Positions 49,310-58,601 are shown, counted from the stretch's first letter. The stretch: 64,000 nt of DNA from an uncultured Christensenellaceae bacterium (GCA_910586825.1 CAJUJF010000007.1:1-64000), one strand, 5' to 3'. Made by a program: numbers and translations. The notes: generated by a model from the letters alone, not told the origin.

Positions 49310-50137
49310 ATGGGACTCTTTTCCCGTATAAAAGCGTTTTTGTCCCGCAAAAACACCGTTCGCCTCGGCTTGGCGCTCGGCAGCGGCGGAGCCAAGGGAA
49401 TGGCGCACCTCGGCGCGATCAAGGCGTTCGAGGAAGAAGGGATTCATTTCGATTATATTACGGGCACGTCGATCGGTTCGATCGTCGGCGCGCTGTACGC
49501 CAAGGGATATACCTCGGCGGATATGACGGGCGTGGTGGAAAGCCTCAACCGCAAGGAGTTCGCGCGCAATCTGCGACCCTTTGCGGATATGGATTTTGCG
49601 GAGGCGTATATCGGGGAGTATCTCGAAGGGGATATTCCCTCCTTGCCCAAACCGTTCGCCGCCTGGGCGACGGACGGCGCGACGAACGAGGGGGTCTTGC
49701 TTAGCGAAGGCAGTATCGCGCGCGCGTTGACGGCTTCTTCCGCCATGCCGCCTTTGTTCCGCGGCGTGGAAATCGACGGCAGACGGCTGTACGACGGCGC
49801 GTTTACCAACGCGATTCCCGCGGACGTATGTAGAGAAATGGGCGCGGAAATCGTCGTAGGAATCGATCTGTCGGCGTTCCTCCGTCCCGAAGAGGAAAAG
49901 GGAAGAATCGAACGCTTGCTCGGTTCTGCGATCAGCGCGTTCGTGCCCGTTAAAACGGCGGAAAACGCCAAAACGCGCGGTTACGACGCGGCGGACGTCA
50001 TGTTGCGCCCCAATCTGTACCGCTTCCGTCCGACCGATCTCGACCGCGCTTCTACCGACGAGATGTTCGAAATCGGCTATCGGGAGGCGAAGGAGAAAAT
50101 TCCCGAAATCAAAGCGCTGATCGGGAAAGCGAAGTGA
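49310..50137 (+). CDS. Patatin-like phospholipase family protein
   Basis: The 275-residue protein has the patatin motifs: the oxyanion loop GSGGAKGMAH, the nucleophile Ser in ITGTSIGSIVGA (GxSxG), and the catalytic Asp in LYDGAFTN (DGA). It therefore hydrolyses acyl esters, probably of membrane lipids. It resembles the bacterial RssA/YlbK group. The ribosome binding site cggagg precedes the ATG. Its stop overlaps the next gene's GTG start, which links a lipase to the shikimate operon downstream. Confidence 0.9.
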   Translation: MGLFSRIKAFLSRKNTVRLGLALGSGGAKGMAHLGAIKAFEEEGIHFDYITGTSIGSIVGALYAKGYTSADMTGVVESLNRKEFARNLRPFADMDFAEAYIGEYLEGDIPSLPKPFAAWATDGATNEGVLLSEGSIARALTASSAMPPLFRGVEIDGRRLYDGAFTNAIPADVCREMGAEIVVGIDLSAFLRPEEEKGRIERLLGSAISAFVPVKTAENAKTRGYDAADVMLRPNLYRFRPTDLDRASTDEMFEIGYREAKEKIPEIKALIGKAK

Positions 50138-51099
50138 ATCCGTTCGATCGGCGCGCCGCACGGCGCGGCGCTTTGATCCGGAAATGCGTCCGTTGGGGCG
50201 CGCTCGCGCTCTTAATCATCGCATTGGCGCTTACGGCGCGCTTTCTGTCCTATCGCTCGCTGCTTCCCGCCGTTGAGATCGCAGCGCGGGAGGAGGGAGA
50301 GTTCCGGATCCATTTTCTCGCGGCGGGACAGGGAGATTGCACGATAGTGGAATTTCCCGACGGCGAACTGCTCGTGGTCGACGCGGGAAGAGGATCGTTT
50401 GCGGAAGAAAATTACCTGTTGCGTTACATAAAGGGGTTGCGCCCTAAGGAAATTTCGCTGATCGCGACGCATGCGGACGCCGACCATTTCGGCGGATTTA
50501 CGGAGCTGTTGGCGCTGTACCGCGTGAAAAAAGTCTATCTTCCGCTTCTTGATGCAGAGACTTCGGAGTATCGGCGGTTTTTAAACGCCGTTGCCCGCGA
50601 GCGTTGCGAAACGGAGACGCTTGCGCGCTATTCCCTGATCGCGCACGACAGCGGCGCTTATCTTGCCTGCGTCTCTCCGCTTTCGGACGGGGAGACGGAC
50701 GAAAACGACGCTTCCGCCGTGCTGTATCTCTCCTGCGGCGGCGTGAACGTTCTGCTTTGCGGCGATATTTCCGCCGCGGTAGAGAGAAAACTCGCGCGCG
50801 AATACGCGCTCGCCGAAGGGATCTTCGATTGCGGCGGGTATCCCGTGAGGTTGGAAGAGACGGATATCTTGAAAGTCGCGCACCACGGTTCGGGTTATTC
50901 TTCCTGCAAAGAATGGCTGGATCTTTTGGGCGCGAAAACCGCGGTCGTCAGTTGCGGAAAGGGAAACGCGTATTCGCATCCCGCTTCCGGCGCGATCGCA
51001 AGGCTTGCCGCTTCGGGCGCGGAAATTTTCCGCACCGACGAGCTGAACGCGGTGAGAGTGACCGTAAAAGACGGAAATTACAGAATCGATACGGAGTAG
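50134..51099 (+). CDS. ComEC/Rec2-type MBL-fold hydrolase with N-terminal helix
   Basis: The 321-residue protein has one N-terminal membrane helix (about residues 18-40) and an extracytoplasmic MBL domain: FLAAGQGDCTIVEFPDGE, VVDAGRGSF, THADADHFGGF (metal motif), LCGDISAAVE and LKVAHHGSGYSS. It resembles the soluble competence-type MBL proteins that resemble the C-terminal nuclease part of ComEC but lacks the channel helices. The substrate may be nucleic acid, but this is inference. The start is GTG (50134), overlapping the patatin gene; aroC begins four bases after the stop. Confidence 0.87.
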   Translation: MNPFDRRAARRGALIRKCVRWGALALLIIALALTARFLSYRSLLPAVEIAAREEGEFRIHFLAAGQGDCTIVEFPDGELLVVDAGRGSFAEENYLLRYIKGLRPKEISLIATHADADHFGGFTELLALYRVKKVYLPLLDAETSEYRRFLNAVARERCETETLARYSLIAHDSGAYLACVSPLSDGETDENDASAVLYLSCGGVNVLLCGDISAAVERKLAREYALAEGIFDCGGYPVRLEETDILKVAHHGSGYSSCKEWLDLLGAKTAVVSCGKGNAYSHPASGAIARLAASGAEIFRTDELNAVRVTVKDGNYRIDTE

Positions 51100-51103
51100 A
51101 AAC

Positions 51104-52231
51104 ATGAAACTTACGACGGCAGGAGAATCTCACGGAAAGGCGCTCGTCGCGATCATCGAAGGGCTTCCCGCGGGCTTGAAGCTCGATTTCGACGAAATCC
51201 GGACCGCGCTGGCGTTGCGTCAGAGCGGATACGGCAGGGGCGGGCGGCAGAAGATCGAACGGGATACGGCGGAGATCCTGACGGGGGTTAGAAACGGCGT
51301 CACGCTCGGCAGTCCCGTCACGCTTGCCGTCTATAACCGCGATTACGAGAACTGGAAGGCATATATGGCGCCCGAAGGTTGCGATACCTCCGTCCGCGTT
51401 TTGAGCAAAGTCCGCCCCGGACATGCAGATCTCACGGGATTGAAAAAATTCGGCGGGACGGACGCGCGAAATATTTTGGAGAGGGCGTCCGCGCGGGAGA
51501 CCGCCGTCCGCGTCGCCGCGGGTACGGTGTTCCGCCAATATTTGCGCGCTTTCGGCGTGGAGATCGCGGGATACGTGCGCGCATGCGGCGAGGTCCGCGA
51601 CGATAAAAAATATACCTTCGAAGAAATCGCGTGCAACCGTTCCCCGCTGCTCGGCATGATGAATGCGGAAAAAGAGCGGGAAGCGGCGTCCTATATCGAC
51701 GACTGCGCGACGAAAGGGGACACCTGCGGCGGGATTCTGGAAATCCGCGTGAAGGGTTTAAAAAGCGGCTTCGGAAGCTGCATGACGTATGCGGAGAAGC
51801 TGGATGCCCGTCTTTCCGCGGCGCTGATGAGCGTGCAGGCGATCAAAGGCGTAGAGGTCGGGATCGGCTTCGGCGCGGCAGTGCGCCGCGGAAGCGAAGT
51901 GCACGATGAAATTTTCGGCGGCGAAGGGGGATTCCGCCGCCGGACGAACCGCGCGGGCGGGATCGAGGGCGGCATGAGCAACGGAGAAGAGTTAGTGTTC
52001 CGCGCCGCCATGAAGCCCATTCCTACGCTGATGAAGGGGCTGAACACGGTGGATTACGCGACGGGTCAGCCAGCGCGCGCCGCCGCCGAACGGAGCGACA
52101 CCTGCGCGGTGACCGCCTGCGGGGTCGTTCTCGAAAGCGCGCTTGCCGCGGAACTTGCGGCGGTCGTTTCCGAGCGGCTCGGCGGGGACAATATGGCGGA
52201 AGTCGTCGAACGGTACGGGAGGCTGTCATGA
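51104..52231 (+). CDS. aroC: Chorismate synthase
   Basis: The 375-residue enzyme makes chorismate from EPSP with reduced FMN. Visible signatures are TTAGESHGKALVAIIEG, RQSGYGRGGRQKIE, VRPGHADLTG, SARETAVRVAAGT, GGIEGGMSNGEELVFR and the C-terminal RSDTCAV. It is the first shikimate gene in this operon though the last enzyme of the pathway. It overlaps aroB by four bases (ATGA). aroA, aroF/G and tyrA are not in the window. Confidence 0.96.
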   Translation: MKLTTAGESHGKALVAIIEGLPAGLKLDFDEIRTALALRQSGYGRGGRQKIERDTAEILTGVRNGVTLGSPVTLAVYNRDYENWKAYMAPEGCDTSVRVLSKVRPGHADLTGLKKFGGTDARNILERASARETAVRVAAGTVFRQYLRAFGVEIAGYVRACGEVRDDKKYTFEEIACNRSPLLGMMNAEKEREAASYIDDCATKGDTCGGILEIRVKGLKSGFGSCMTYAEKLDARLSAALMSVQAIKGVEVGIGFGAAVRRGSEVHDEIFGGEGGFRRRTNRAGGIEGGMSNGEELVFRAAMKPIPTLMKGLNTVDYATGQPARAAAERSDTCAVTACGVVLESALAAELAAVVSERLGGDNMAEVVERYGRLS

Positions 52232-53274
52232 AACGGTTCCTTATCGAGAGCGACTGTCGGGAGGAGAGCGAGATCGTCTGCGCCAAAGACGCGCTTTCCG
52301 AATTGCGGAAGGATCGGGAGACTTTCGTATTTACCGACCGCAACGTATATGACTTGTATCGGGATACGATCAGGACGTGTTTTCCCGCGGCGCCCGTGTA
52401 CGCCATGGAGGCGGGCGAGGCGAACAAAACCCCCGAAACGCTGTTTGCGCTTCTGGGCAAAATGGCGGAAGCGGGAATGAAGCGGACGGGACGGCTGGTA
52501 TGCTTCGGCGGCGGCGTCGTCGGCGATATCGGCGGGCTGGCAAGCGCGTTGTACATGCGCGGCGTCGAGTGCGTTCAGATCCCGACGACGCTGTTGGCGC
52601 AGGTCGATTCGTCGGTCGGCGGAAAGACCGCCGTCGATTTTATGGGGGTCAAGAATCTGATCGGCGCGTTCAAACAACCCTCGCGGGTGCTCGTCGATCC
52701 CTTGTTTTTGAAAACGCTTCCAGCGCGGGAACTCCGTTGCGGTCTGGGCGAGATCGTAAAACACGCCGCGCTTGACGCCGCGCTCTTCGAAAAACTGCAA
52801 AAGAATCGCGAAAGGCTTTTCGATCTCGGTTTTCTCGGCGAAACCGTGCCCGACAATATTGCGATCAAAGCGGAGGTCGTCAAGCGGGACGCGCGCGAAT
52901 CGGGGCTGAGAAAGTGTCTGAATCTCGGACATACCACGGGACATGCGTTCGAGCTGTTGGACGGAAAGCTTTCGCACGGGGAATACGTGCTGATCGGGAT
53001 CGTGTTCGAAGCGGAACTTGCGAAAAAACACGTTGCGTGCGATGCCGCCTATCTGGAAGCGTTGCAAACGTTGGCGCTTTCGGTGCTCGGAAAAATGCCC
53101 GAACTCCCCGATGCGCGCGCCGCCGCAGAGTTTGCGAATCTCGACAAGAAGAACGCTTCGGACGGTTTCGTCGCGGTTACCGCGCCCGTGAGAAAAGGCG
53201 AATATGCGCTGCTCGAAATTCCGCGGGAAGAATACGCGGCGGAACTTGTTGCGATCAAGGAGGGGTTATGTTAA
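52228..53274 (+). CDS. aroB: 3-dehydroquinate synthase
   Basis: The 348-residue NAD- and zinc-dependent enzyme converts DAHP into 3-dehydroquinate. It shows the NAD-binding GGGVVGDIGGLASALYMRG, the QIPTTLLAQVDSSVGGKTAV segment, metal ligands Glu in CGLGEIVKHA and His in LNLGHTTGHAFE and LSHGEYV. The length is typical. It overlaps aroC at its start and aroE at its end. Confidence 0.95.
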   Translation: MKRFLIESDCREESEIVCAKDALSELRKDRETFVFTDRNVYDLYRDTIRTCFPAAPVYAMEAGEANKTPETLFALLGKMAEAGMKRTGRLVCFGGGVVGDIGGLASALYMRGVECVQIPTTLLAQVDSSVGGKTAVDFMGVKNLIGAFKQPSRVLVDPLFLKTLPARELRCGLGEIVKHAALDAALFEKLQKNRERLFDLGFLGETVPDNIAIKAEVVKRDARESGLRKCLNLGHTTGHAFELLDGKLSHGEYVLIGIVFEAELAKKHVACDAAYLEALQTLALSVLGKMPELPDARAAAEFANLDKKNASDGFVAVTAPVRKGEYALLEIPREEYAAELVAIKEGLC

Positions 53275-54101
53275 AACTCGCGGTGGTGGGTAAGGACGTT
53301 TCCGCGTCGCAAAGCCCCGCCATGCACACGTTTATTTTGAACAGACTCGGCGTCTCCTGCGCGTACGACGCGGTTTCCGTTCGGCCCGAACTGTTTTCCG
53401 CGCATGCGGAAGAGCTGTTCGCGAAATACGACGCGTTTTTCGTGACCATTCCTTTCAAAGGGGAAATTATTCCTTTTTTAAAAGAGCTTCGCGGGGACGC
53501 GCCCGCGTTCGGCGCGGTGAATCTCGTCCTCTCTTGCGAACGGGCGGGCTATAATACCGACGGGTACGGATTTCTGCTGATGCTCGAAAATGCGGGCGTT
53601 TCCGTAACGGGCAAGACGGTGCTGGTGATCGGCGCAGGCGGCGCGGGCAGGAGTTGCGTCAAAAAACTGGTTGAACGGGGAGCGAAGGTTTCCGTGTTCG
53701 AACGCGATTCTTTGCGGCTCGAAAAGGTGCGGAAGGAGATCGGCGGGTTTACGCCGCTCGAAGAAGTTCCGATCGCGCCGTACGACGTCGTGATCAACTG
53801 TACGGGGATCGGCATGCACGATACGGTGGGCGCGACGCCCTCGGTAACGTTCGCAGGCGGCGGGGTCGCGCCCGTCGGCAAGGAATTGCTCTCCCTTTGC
53901 GGGACGGCGGTCGATCTCATTTACGTACCCGCGGAATCGGAATTTCTGCGCGTTGCGCGCGGCTGCGGGAAAAAGACGGTGAACGGGGCTTCGATGCTCT
54001 TTTATCAGGCGTATTACGGCGACTGTATTTTGTTGAAAAGGGAGCCTTCCGCCGACGAGGCGAAAGAGTTCTGGAATGCATACACGGAGGCAAAGAAATG
54101 A
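53268..54101 (+). CDS. aroE: Shikimate dehydrogenase
   Basis: The 277-residue protein has the substrate domain (VGKDVSASQSPAMHTFIL, TIPFKGEIIPF with the catalytic Lys, YNTDGYGF with the catalytic Asp) and an NADP domain (VLVIGAGGAGRSCVKKL). The C-terminal VNGASMLFYQAYY carries the usual Gln. It reduces 3-dehydroshikimate. The open frame runs upstream inside aroB; the ATG at 53268 is preceded by aaggagggg and gives the normal start. Confidence 0.93.
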   Translation: MLKLAVVGKDVSASQSPAMHTFILNRLGVSCAYDAVSVRPELFSAHAEELFAKYDAFFVTIPFKGEIIPFLKELRGDAPAFGAVNLVLSCERAGYNTDGYGFLLMLENAGVSVTGKTVLVIGAGGAGRSCVKKLVERGAKVSVFERDSLRLEKVRKEIGGFTPLEEVPIAPYDVVINCTGIGMHDTVGATPSVTFAGGGVAPVGKELLSLCGTAVDLIYVPAESEFLRVARGCGKKTVNGASMLFYQAYYGDCILLKREPSADEAKEFWNAYTEAKK

Positions 54102-54520
54102 AAATTCTCGTATTGAACGGCGTGAACCTCGCCTTGACGGGGAAGCGCGAACAGGGCGTGTACGGCAGCGAAACGCTGGAAGAGATCTGCGCCGAATTAA
54201 AGGCGTTCGCCGAAAAGCACGGGCATGCGGCGGAATGCAGGCAGTCCGATCTCGAAGGGGAGCTGTGTTCCTGGATCCACGGCGCGGAAGGTAAGTTCGA
54301 CGGGATCGTGCTCAACGCGGGCGCGTTTACCCATTATTCGTACGCGATCCGAGACGCGATCGCGTCCGTTTCGGTCCCCGTCGTCGAAGTGCACATGTCC
54401 AACGTGCACGCGCGGGAGGAGTTCCGCAAAAAATCCGTTCTGACCGAAGTCTGCAAAGGAGAGATCCTCGGCTTCGGGAAAAATTCCTATAAACTTGCCA
54501 TGGAGAGTTTCTGGCTATGA
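54098..54520 (+). CDS. aroQ: Type II 3-dehydroquinate dehydratase
   Basis: The 140-residue protein has the AroQ fold. NGVNLALTGKREQGVYG at the N-terminus holds the catalytic Arg and Tyr, VLNAGAFTHYSYAIRDA the Asn and substrate loop, and VEVHMSNVHAREEFRKKS the His and Arg of the lid. The usual NGPNLNxLGxREP reads NGVNLALTGKREQ here, losing the Pro and the second Asn, an unusual variant. It starts and ends in ATGA overlaps with aroE and aroK. Confidence 0.93.
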   Translation: MKILVLNGVNLALTGKREQGVYGSETLEEICAELKAFAEKHGHAAECRQSDLEGELCSWIHGAEGKFDGIVLNAGAFTHYSYAIRDAIASVSVPVVEVHMSNVHAREEFRKKSVLTEVCKGEILGFGKNSYKLAMESFWL

Positions 54521-55026
54521 ATATCGTACTCAGCGGCATGATGGGCGTCGGAAAATCCAGCGTCGGGATCCGCATTTCGCAACTTACGGGCATGCTGTGG
54601 GTGGACACGGACATGCTGATCACCGACCGTTACGGCAGGATTTCCGATCTGTTCGAGTTTTACGGCGAGAGCCATTTCCGTTCCCTCGAAACGGAGATCG
54701 TGCGCGAACTCTCCCAAAAGGACGGACTGATCATTTCCACGGGCGGCGGGTTGGTGCTCAAACCCGAAAACGGAGAACTTCTGAAAAAGGGCGGGAAGAT
54801 CTTTTTTATGCGCGCTTCGCTCGAAACGTTGCTCTCCCGCGTGCGGGTGGACGAAAACCGTCCGCTTCTGAAAAACACGGCGCAGACGGCGAAGACGCTC
54901 GGAGACCTGCTCTCGGTGCGTTCGCCCGTCTACGAGAGCGTTGCGGATTTCATCGTGGACACCGACGGAAAGACGGTGGACGAGGTCGCCGCCGAAATCG
55001 TCGCGCTTGCGGGGAAAGAAGCATGA
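54517..55026 (+). CDS. aroK: Shikimate kinase
   Basis: The 169-residue P-loop kinase phosphorylates shikimate at O3. Walker A is SGMMGVGKSSVG, the shikimate-binding Asp is in VDTDMLI, Arg in SHFRSLETEI, and Gly-rich STGGGLVLKPEN is the Walker B region; the lid has DENRPLL. It overlaps aroQ and the SDR gene. Confidence 0.94.
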   Translation: MNIVLSGMMGVGKSSVGIRISQLTGMLWVDTDMLITDRYGRISDLFEFYGESHFRSLETEIVRELSQKDGLIISTGGGLVLKPENGELLKKGGKIFFMRASLETLLSRVRVDENRPLLKNTAQTAKTLGDLLSVRSPVYESVADFIVDTDGKTVDEVAAEIVALAGKEA

Positions 55027-55718
55027 AATATGCTTTCGTCACGGGCGGGACGCGCGGCATCGGGCTGGCGGTCTGCAAACTGTTTTGCGAAGCGGGTTAT
55101 GCGGTAACCGCGACGTATTCGCACGGGGAAGAGGACGCTTGCCGCGCGCGGGAGTTGCTTCCCGCGGTCCGTTTTTTGCGCGCGGACGTCTCGGACGAAG
55201 GGGCGGTGTCCCGCGCGTTGGCGGACATGCCCGCGCTCGACGTTCTCGTAAACAACGCGGGGATCGCCTGTTGCGCGCAGGTGCAGGATACTGCGTTCGC
55301 GGATTACGAACGGGTGACAAACGTGAATTTCGGCGGGACGTTTCTCTGCTGCAAACATGCCGTCAAGAAATTGCTTGCGCGCGGCGGCGGGGCGATCGTG
55401 AACGTGTCCTCGGTGTGGGGAGAGACGGGCGGAAGTTGCGAGAGCGTGTATTCCGCTTCGAAAGGCGCGGTCATCTCCTTTACCAAAGCCCTTGCCAAAG
55501 AGCTGGCGCCGAGCGGGATCAGGGTGAACTGCGTCTCCCCCGGCGTGATCGATACCGCCATGAACGCGCGTCTGTCCGAAGAAGAGCGCGCGGCGCTGTG
55601 CGCGGAAATTCCGCTGGGTCGGTTCGGGACGCCGGAAGAGGTCGCGCGGGCGGTGTATTTTCTTGCGCACGAGACGTACGTCACGGGACAGATCTTGGGC
55701 GTGAACGGCGGTTTTTAA
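55023..55718 (+). CDS. SDR-family oxidoreductase, FabG-like
   Basis: The 231-residue protein is a classical short-chain dehydrogenase. The NAD(P) motif is FVTGGTRGIGLAV, the structural NNAG is in VLVNNAGIA, the catalytic Ser is in IVNVSSVWGETG, and Tyr and Lys are in SVYSASKGAVISF. Its position at the end of the shikimate operon, translationally coupled to aroK, is not a common arrangement. It may be a general 3-oxoacyl-ACP reductase-like enzyme or act on a shikimate-derived metabolite; the sequence does not tell. Confidence 0.87.
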   Translation: MKYAFVTGGTRGIGLAVCKLFCEAGYAVTATYSHGEEDACRARELLPAVRFLRADVSDEGAVSRALADMPALDVLVNNAGIACCAQVQDTAFADYERVTNVNFGGTFLCCKHAVKKLLARGGGAIVNVSSVWGETGGSCESVYSASKGAVISFTKALAKELAPSGIRVNCVSPGVIDTAMNARLSEEERAALCAEIPLGRFGTPEEVARAVYFLAHETYVTGQILGVNGGF

Positions 55719-55757
55719 CCGGGTTTCCGAGCGCTTCGCTTTGCGCGACGGAATTTC

Positions 55758-55780
55758 AGAAATTTTTTGAAAAAATTTCT
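55758..55780. repeat. Perfect AT-rich palindrome upstream of dgt
   Basis: AGAAATTTTTT (55758-55768) and AAAAAATTTCT (55770-55780) are exact reverse complements around a single G. It lies in the 103-base gap between the SDR gene and the dgt-dnaG-rpoD operon. It could be an operator or a weak terminator. Confidence 0.5.
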
Positions 55781-55821
55781 CTGAAAAAGAGGAGTTTTTT
55801 TTATTCGCCGCGAATGATAGT

Positions 55822-56814
55822 ATGATGAAAGAAAAAACATACGAAAAAGAGCGTGCGTTTCTGGCGCCGTATGCGAAAAAATCGTACGAAAGTCTCGGCC
55901 GTCTTCGCGACGAACCGGCTTGCGCGATGCGCACCGATTTTCAGCGCGACCGCGACAGGATCATCTATTCGAAATCCTTCCTGCGGTTGAAGAACAAGAC
56001 GCAGGTGTTTTTCGCGCCCGACGGCGATCACTACATGTCCCGTCTGACGCACACGCTCGACGTCTCCCAGATCGCCCGCTCGCTTGCGCGCGGATTGTCA
56101 TTGAACGAGGATCTGGCGGAGGCGATCGCGCTCGGACACGATTTGGGGCATACGCCTTTCGGTCACGTGGGCGAGCGCGTGCTCAGCAGTCTTTGTCCGG
56201 AGGGGTTCCGCCACAGCGAACAGTCGCTGAGGGTGGTGGACGTGCTGGAAAAGGACGGGCGCGGGCTGAATCTTACGTTTGAAGTGCGCGACGGCATCGT
56301 GAACCATACCAAAAACGGACGCCCTTCGACGCTCGAAGGGGTTGCGGTGTCGCTGGCGGACAGGATCGCCTATATCAATCACGACATCGAAGACGCGATC
56401 CGCGCCGGATTTTTACGCGAGGACGAGCTTCCCGCCGAGGCGGTCTTGGCGTTCGGGCGGGATACTTCCGCGCGCATCAACACCGCGATACTCGATATCG
56501 TGGAGGAGTCGAACGGGAAACCGTATGTGCGGATGTCGCCCGCGCGCGCCGCGGCGCTCGATAAACTCCGCTCGTTCATGTTCGAACACGTGTACGAGCA
56601 TGCCAACAAACTGATTCAGGAGAGCGCGGAACGCATGCTTCGCGAACTCTATCTCTATTTCACCGATCATCCGGACCGTCTGCCTGCGCAGTATCTGCGC
56701 ACGGCGGAGACGAGCGTGCCGCGCGCGACCTGCGATTATCTCTCTTCCATGACGGATAAGTACGCGATCGGCGTGTTCAAGCAGCTATTCGTTCCGCGGG
56801 AGGGCAGCGTATGA
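55822..56814 (+). CDS. dgt: dGTP triphosphohydrolase-like HD protein
   Basis: The 330-residue protein has the HD phosphohydrolase site: SRLTHTLDVSQ, ALGHDLGHTPFGHVGE, and the Asp in SLADRIAYINHDIED. The start FLAPYAKKSYESLGR is typical of the type 2 dGTPase-like group next to dnaG in Bacillota. It cleaves dNTPs to nucleosides and triphosphate. No ribosome binding site precedes either of the two first ATG codons (55822, 55825), so the start may be leaderless. It overlaps dnaG by four bases. Confidence 0.9.
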   Translation: MMKEKTYEKERAFLAPYAKKSYESLGRLRDEPACAMRTDFQRDRDRIIYSKSFLRLKNKTQVFFAPDGDHYMSRLTHTLDVSQIARSLARGLSLNEDLAEAIALGHDLGHTPFGHVGERVLSSLCPEGFRHSEQSLRVVDVLEKDGRGLNLTFEVRDGIVNHTKNGRPSTLEGVAVSLADRIAYINHDIEDAIRAGFLREDELPAEAVLAFGRDTSARINTAILDIVEESNGKPYVRMSPARAAALDKLRSFMFEHVYEHANKLIQESAERMLRELYLYFTDHPDRLPAQYLRTAETSVPRATCDYLSSMTDKYAIGVFKQLFVPREGSV

Positions 56815-58601
56815 GAGACGGAAATTACGCGGAGTTCATACGGGAATTAAAGGAAAAGAACGACATTACCGAAGTGATCGGCTCGTACGTGAAGTTGGAG
56901 CGCAGGGGGTATTCCTATTGGGCTTGCTGTCCGTTCCACCACGAAAAGACACCGTCTTTTTCCATCAACGCCGCCGACCGGTATTATCACTGTTTCGGCT
57001 GCGGCGCTTCGGGCGACGTGATCGGATTCGTTAAGGAGTACGAAAACGTCGATTTCGCGCAGGCGGTGCAAATCCTTGCGGCGCGCGCCCATCTCGAAGT
57101 TCCCGCTTACGACGACCGTTCCGCCGAAGAGGCCGCCGAGAAGAAGCGCAAGCGGGACAGGCTGCTCGCGCTCATGCGCGATTCCGCGCGGTTTTATCTG
57201 AAAAATCTTTACGCGGGGAAAGCGGATCGGCATCTTGCCTATCTCGACCGCCGCGGCATTTCGCAGTCTACGGCGAAAAAATTCGGCATCGGGGCGTCGA
57301 CGGACTACGGCTCGCTTCCCGCTTATCTACTGGCGCAGGGCTATACCGCGGAGGAGTGCGCGGAAAGCGGCGTATGCTCGCGTACGCAGGAGGGGCGGTT
57401 GATCGACGCAGAGGGGGAACGGCTGATTATTCCCATCATCAACCATCTGGACGAGGTGATCGCGTTCGGCGGGCGGTTGCTCGAAAAATCCGATCGCGCC
57501 AAGTATAAGAATACCCGCGAAACGGTAATCTTTAACAAGAGTAAAAACCTTTATAATATCAATCTCGTGAAAAAGGAAAAACGCGCGGGCGGGCTTTCTT
57601 CGATCATCATGGTCGAGGGGTATATGGACGCGATTTCTCTGTACGAAGCGGGGTTTAAAAACGTCGTCGCAAGCATGGGGACTTCGCTCACCAAGGAGCA
57701 GGCGCGGCTTTGCAAAAGGTATTCTGAAAACGTGCTGATCAGCTACGACGGCGATTTCGCGGGGCAGAAAGCGAATTTGCGCGGTCTGGAAATTTTGAAA
57801 CAGGAGGGCGTGAAAGTGCGCGTCGTGCCCATGCCGGACGGATTGGATCCCGACGACGTGATCAGGCGGCAGGGCGCGGACGGCTATCGCGCCTGTCTCG
57901 ATCGGGCGATGCCGCTCATCGATTTCCGGATCCATGCGGCGGGCTTGAAATACGATCTGAAAAAGACGGACGAAAAGCGGGATTTTATCCGCGAGGCGCT
58001 TCCCATCGTGAAAGAGGCGGAGAGCGCGACCGAACGGGAGGTTCTGTTAAAACGGATCGCTTCGGAGACGGGCGTGACGCTTTCGTCTTTGCAACGCGAT
58101 CTGGAAGGCGCGAAAGCGCCGCCTGCGGCGGAAGAAGAACGCCCGCCCGCGAAAGAGGACAACGCGGATAAAGAGAAAAAAGCCGCGCGCTTTATTCTGG
58201 CGGCGTGCCTGCTTTCGAAAAAATACGCGGCGGATTGCGATCTTGCTTCGTTTGAGTTTTCCGATCCCGATCACCGCGCGATCGCGGAATACGTAATATC
58301 GAGCCGCGCGGCGGGCATGGTGCGTCCGAGCGGGATTTTCGACGTTCTCGGTTCGGACAGCGCGGAGTTGAGCGAGGTTTTGAATCTGGATTTCGGGGAT
58401 AACCTCGATTCCGATTCCGCCGTCCGCTATTTCAACGACTGCAAGGTTTCTCTCGCCCGCAAATCGCTGGGAGAGCGGATCGCGCACGAACGGGAAAGAT
58501 ACCGCAATGCGGTTACAAGCGAGGAGAAACGGGAGATCCTTTCCCGTATCGACGAATATACGAAAAATATGAAAAAGCTTTCATTCGGAGGAAGAATATG
58601 A
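56811..58601 (+). CDS. dnaG: DNA primase
   Basis: The 596-residue primase has the zinc-binding domain (CCPFHHEKTPSFSI and YHCFGCGASGDVI, about 38-65), the catalytic core with the DNA-binding Arg/Lys region, and a TOPRIM fold with MVEGYMDAISLYEAG and SYDGDFAGQKA (about 265-345). The C-terminal DnaB-interacting helical domain (about 445-596) is present though diverged. It makes the RNA primers in replication. It is part of the conserved dgt-dnaG-rpoD arrangement and overlaps rpoD. Confidence 0.95.
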   Translation: MRDGNYAEFIRELKEKNDITEVIGSYVKLERRGYSYWACCPFHHEKTPSFSINAADRYYHCFGCGASGDVIGFVKEYENVDFAQAVQILAARAHLEVPAYDDRSAEEAAEKKRKRDRLLALMRDSARFYLKNLYAGKADRHLAYLDRRGISQSTAKKFGIGASTDYGSLPAYLLAQGYTAEECAESGVCSRTQEGRLIDAEGERLIIPIINHLDEVIAFGGRLLEKSDRAKYKNTRETVIFNKSKNLYNINLVKKEKRAGGLSSIIMVEGYMDAISLYEAGFKNVVASMGTSLTKEQARLCKRYSENVLISYDGDFAGQKANLRGLEILKQEGVKVRVVPMPDGLDPDDVIRRQGADGYRACLDRAMPLIDFRIHAAGLKYDLKKTDEKRDFIREALPIVKEAESATEREVLLKRIASETGVTLSSLQRDLEGAKAPPAAEEERPPAKEDNADKEKKAARFILAACLLSKKYAADCDLASFEFSDPDHRAIAEYVISSRAAGMVRPSGIFDVLGSDSAELSEVLNLDFGDNLDSDSAVRYFNDCKVSLARKSLGERIAHERERYRNAVTSEEKREILSRIDEYTKNMKKLSFGGRI

